Positions 62,341 through 64,000 of a stretch of 64,000 nt of DNA are shown piece after piece. A program made the translations under genes and the position numbers. Origin of the DNA: Zhengitettix transpicula (taxonomy: Eukaryota; Arthropoda; Insecta; Orthoptera; Tetrigidae); the NCBI GenBank assembly GCA_037074705.1, contig JAYJMR010000060.1, forward strand, positions 62,001-126,000. Reading direction: 5' to 3'. Below the pieces are notes generated by a model, which saw only the letters and a program-made list of their open reading frames with translations, was not told where the DNA came from and searched no databases. Position 1 is the first letter of the stretch. The number at the start of each line of letters is the position of its first letter.

Positions 62341-64000
62341 TACATTTAAACGAATTTATTGTGAAAACTTTAAATATTTTTGAACTTCTTACTGATGAAT
62401 ACCAAAATTGTTTAGCGTATTGTTCTGTGTAAATTTATGTGATTCAAAATATATTGATATCTTGTACACTGTTAACATATCTAACAGATATCTCGCTAAT
62501 AAAGTACAGATTCTGCATATACATTGCGATTCGGCTATTTGTAACCTCTAGGCTTAGAGTATCGTCATAATTACGCTTTACATCGCAAAACTGTAGAGAT
62601 ATCTAAAAAAAAAACTTTATTTTATTCAAAAATACATTTTAAACAAACATTCCGAGCTTCTTAGCCACATCATACAAATACTTTTTAAGAAAATGGCTCT
62701 AATTCTTATCCTGAAAAAGAGAAATATTTCGAAAAGTTTTATTCATATTAGAATTCTGATTTCATAAAAAAATTACGCATTTCCATTACATTTAAACGAA
62801 TTTATTGTGAAAACTTTAAATATTTTTGAACATCTTACTGATGAATACCAAAATTATTTAGCGTATTGTTCTGTGTAAATTTATGTGATTCAAAATATAT
62901 TGATATCTTGTACACTGTTAACATATCTAACAGATATCTCGCAAATAAAGTACAGATTCTGCATATACATTGCGATTGGGCTATTTGTAACCTCTAGGGT
63001 TAGAGTATCGTCATAATTACGCTTTACATCGGAAAACTGTAGAGATATCTAAAAAAAAAAACTTTATTTTATTCTAAATTACATTTTAAACAAACATTCC
63101 GAGCGTTTTAGCCACATCATACAAATTCTTTTTAAGAAAATGGCTTTACTTCTATTTCCGGTAAAGAAAAATATTACGAAAAGTTTTATTCGTATCAGAA
63201 TTCTGATTACATAAAAAATTTACTCAATTTCGCTACATTAGGACGATTTTTTTCAGACAATTTAAAATATTTTTCAACGTCTAACTAATGAATAACAAAA
63301 ATGTTTACCGTATTGTTCCGTGTAAATTTAAGTGATTATAAATATATCGATATCTTGTACACTGTTAAAATATCTAACTGATATCTCGCTAATACAGTAC
63401 AGATTCTGCATATACATTGTAATTCGGCTTGTTGTAACCTCTATTTTCGGAGTATCGTCAGAATTACCCATTACATCGCAAAACAGTAGAGACATATAAA
63501 AAAAACATACTTTATTTTATTCAAAATTACATTTGAAACGAACATTCCGAGCATTTTTGCCACATCATACAAATATTGTTTAAGAAAATGGCTCTACTTC
63601 TTTATCCAGAAAAAGAGAAATGTTTCGGAAAGTTTTATTCGTATAAGAATTCTGATTTCATAAAAAATTTACGCATTTTCATTACATTAAGACGAATTTA
63701 TTGTGAAAACTTTAAATATTTTTTAACTTCTTACTGATGAATAACAATATTATTTAGCGTATTGTTGTGTGTAAATTTATGTGATTCAAAAAATATTGAT
63801 ATCTTGTACACTGTTAACATATCTAACAGATATCTCGCTAATAAAGTACAGATTCTGCAAATACATTGCGATTCGGCTATTTGTAACCTCTATGCTTAGG
63901 GTAGCGTCACAATTACGCATTACATTGCAAAACAGTAGAGATATCTAAAAAAAAAAACTTTATTTTATTCTAAATTACATTTTAAACGAACATTCCGAGC
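62341..64000 (+). repeat. 6-mer HOR family, partial third copy running off the window
   Basis: Landmarks at 62693 Q, 63140 Pb and 63588 Qc match 46588/49272, 47035/49719 and 47482/50166 of the 6-mer. They share CATAAAAAAATTACGC, CTCTAGGGTTAGAG, CATCGGAAAACTG, CTAACTAATGAATAAC and AACAATATTATT. They differ more from both copies than those do from each other (GGCTTTACTTC, CTATTTTCGGAG, AAAAAATATTG). The 6-mer family thus lies on both sides of the second 9-mer, as if the 9-mer had expanded inside it. Confidence 0.85.

Larger units (their letters stand above)
1..64000 (+). repeat. Tandem satellite array, ~447-bp monomer, whole window
   Basis: The window contains nothing but a head-to-tail satellite. 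The landmark ATGGCTCTA or an evident derivative occurs 143 times between 134 and 63588, always on the plus strand, spaced 443 to 449 bp (mean about 446.9). Each monomer has the same order of parts: CATTACATCGCAAA, a run of A, TTTATTTTATTC, AACATTCCGAGC, the landmark, TTTTATTCGTATCAGAATTCTG, the box TTTCGCTACATT(A/T)GGACG or its Q-type replacement, a T/A tract, TATCGATATCTTGTACAC, and TGTAACCTCTA. Length varies mostly through the A run and a few one- or two-base indels. No unique sequence longer than a few bases interrupts the array. Known families of this kind are centromeric or pericentromeric; that role here is inference. Confidence 0.98.

Noticed and set aside
1..64000. CRISPR array
   Set aside because: The repeat unit is about 447 bp with no short repeats separated by unique spacers; the whole unit is repetitive.
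1..64000. Transposon, LTR or other mobile element
   Set aside because: No terminal repeats, no target-site duplication, no transposase or reverse-transcriptase reading frame, and no break in monomer order.
1..64000. RNA genes, polymerase III boxes or polyadenylation signals (AATAAA in CTAATAAAGTAC)
   Set aside because: No cloverleaf or box A/box B pair was seen. AATAAA and its complement are expected often at about 28% GC and stand at fixed monomer positions without a gene.
1..64000. Internal two-fold structure of the 447-bp monomer (for example two ~223-bp halves)
   Set aside because: By eye the two halves share only short AT-rich words and no ordered similarity, so a dimeric origin is not supported.
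1..64000. Telomeric or subtelomeric repeat
   Set aside because: No short G-rich tandem motif is present at either end or inside the window.

Overview
The whole 64 kb window is one uninterrupted head-to-tail array of an AT-rich satellite DNA. GC is about 28% in the 240 bases I counted by hand. I followed one landmark, the start of ATGGCTCTA, through the window. It or a recognisable derivative occurs 143 times, from 134 to 63588, always on the same strand. Spacing is 443-449 bp, mean about 446.9 bp. There is no inserted transposon, inversion, gap, RNA gene or convincing protein gene. The short open frames (62-78 codons) recur because the monomer recurs, and they are not annotated as genes. A eukaryotic centromeric or pericentromeric heterochromatin block is the natural reading. 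I do not recognise the satellite and cannot name the species; an insect or other invertebrate is only a guess from the composition.

The monomers fall into two families. P-type bodies (about 83) carry TTTCGCTACATT(A/T)GGACG, the perfect palindrome ATCAGAATTCTGAT and usually the palindrome ATATCGATAT. P divides into Pa (AAATTTAAACAGTTTCGC, then GATTCAAAATATATCG) and Pb (TTTACTCAATTTCGC, then GATTATAAATATATCG). A Pb variant, called Pb* here, has CGTAAAAGGATTCTG and so lacks the EcoRI site. Q-type bodies (about 60) carry a TTATTACATTAAGACG or TTCCATTACATT form instead, ATATTGATAT, and GTTAACATATC. A Q variant, Qc, begins CTTTATCCTGAAAAAGAGAAATGTTTCGG.

The types are arranged as higher-order repeats (HORs) that change along the window. 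1-1255: a Pa-Q-Pb trimer. About 1256-3965: diverged trimers of another lineage. 4608-13982: a 4019-bp 9-mer (three Q-Pb-Pa trimers), two full copies and part of a third. 13983-29166: a mosaic with hybrid monomers and repeated blocks. 28723-38549: a 1787-bp 4-mer merging into a 3128-bp 7-mer. 38550-44170: a 2233-bp 5-mer. 44171-46140: a copy of a block also found at 22-23.4 kb. 46141-51509: a 2684-bp 6-mer, two almost identical copies. 51510-54643: mosaic. 54644-62340: a second, unrelated 9-mer of about 4024 bp, two copies. 62341-64000: the 6-mer family returns and runs off the window.

The points of most interest are the alternation of TTCG-box and box-less monomers, which resembles the CENP-B-box alternation of primate alpha satellite; a nested history of unequal exchange recorded in hybrid monomers; and an island of the right-hand lineage at 1.3-4 kb, separated from its relatives by about 42 kb of a different lineage.
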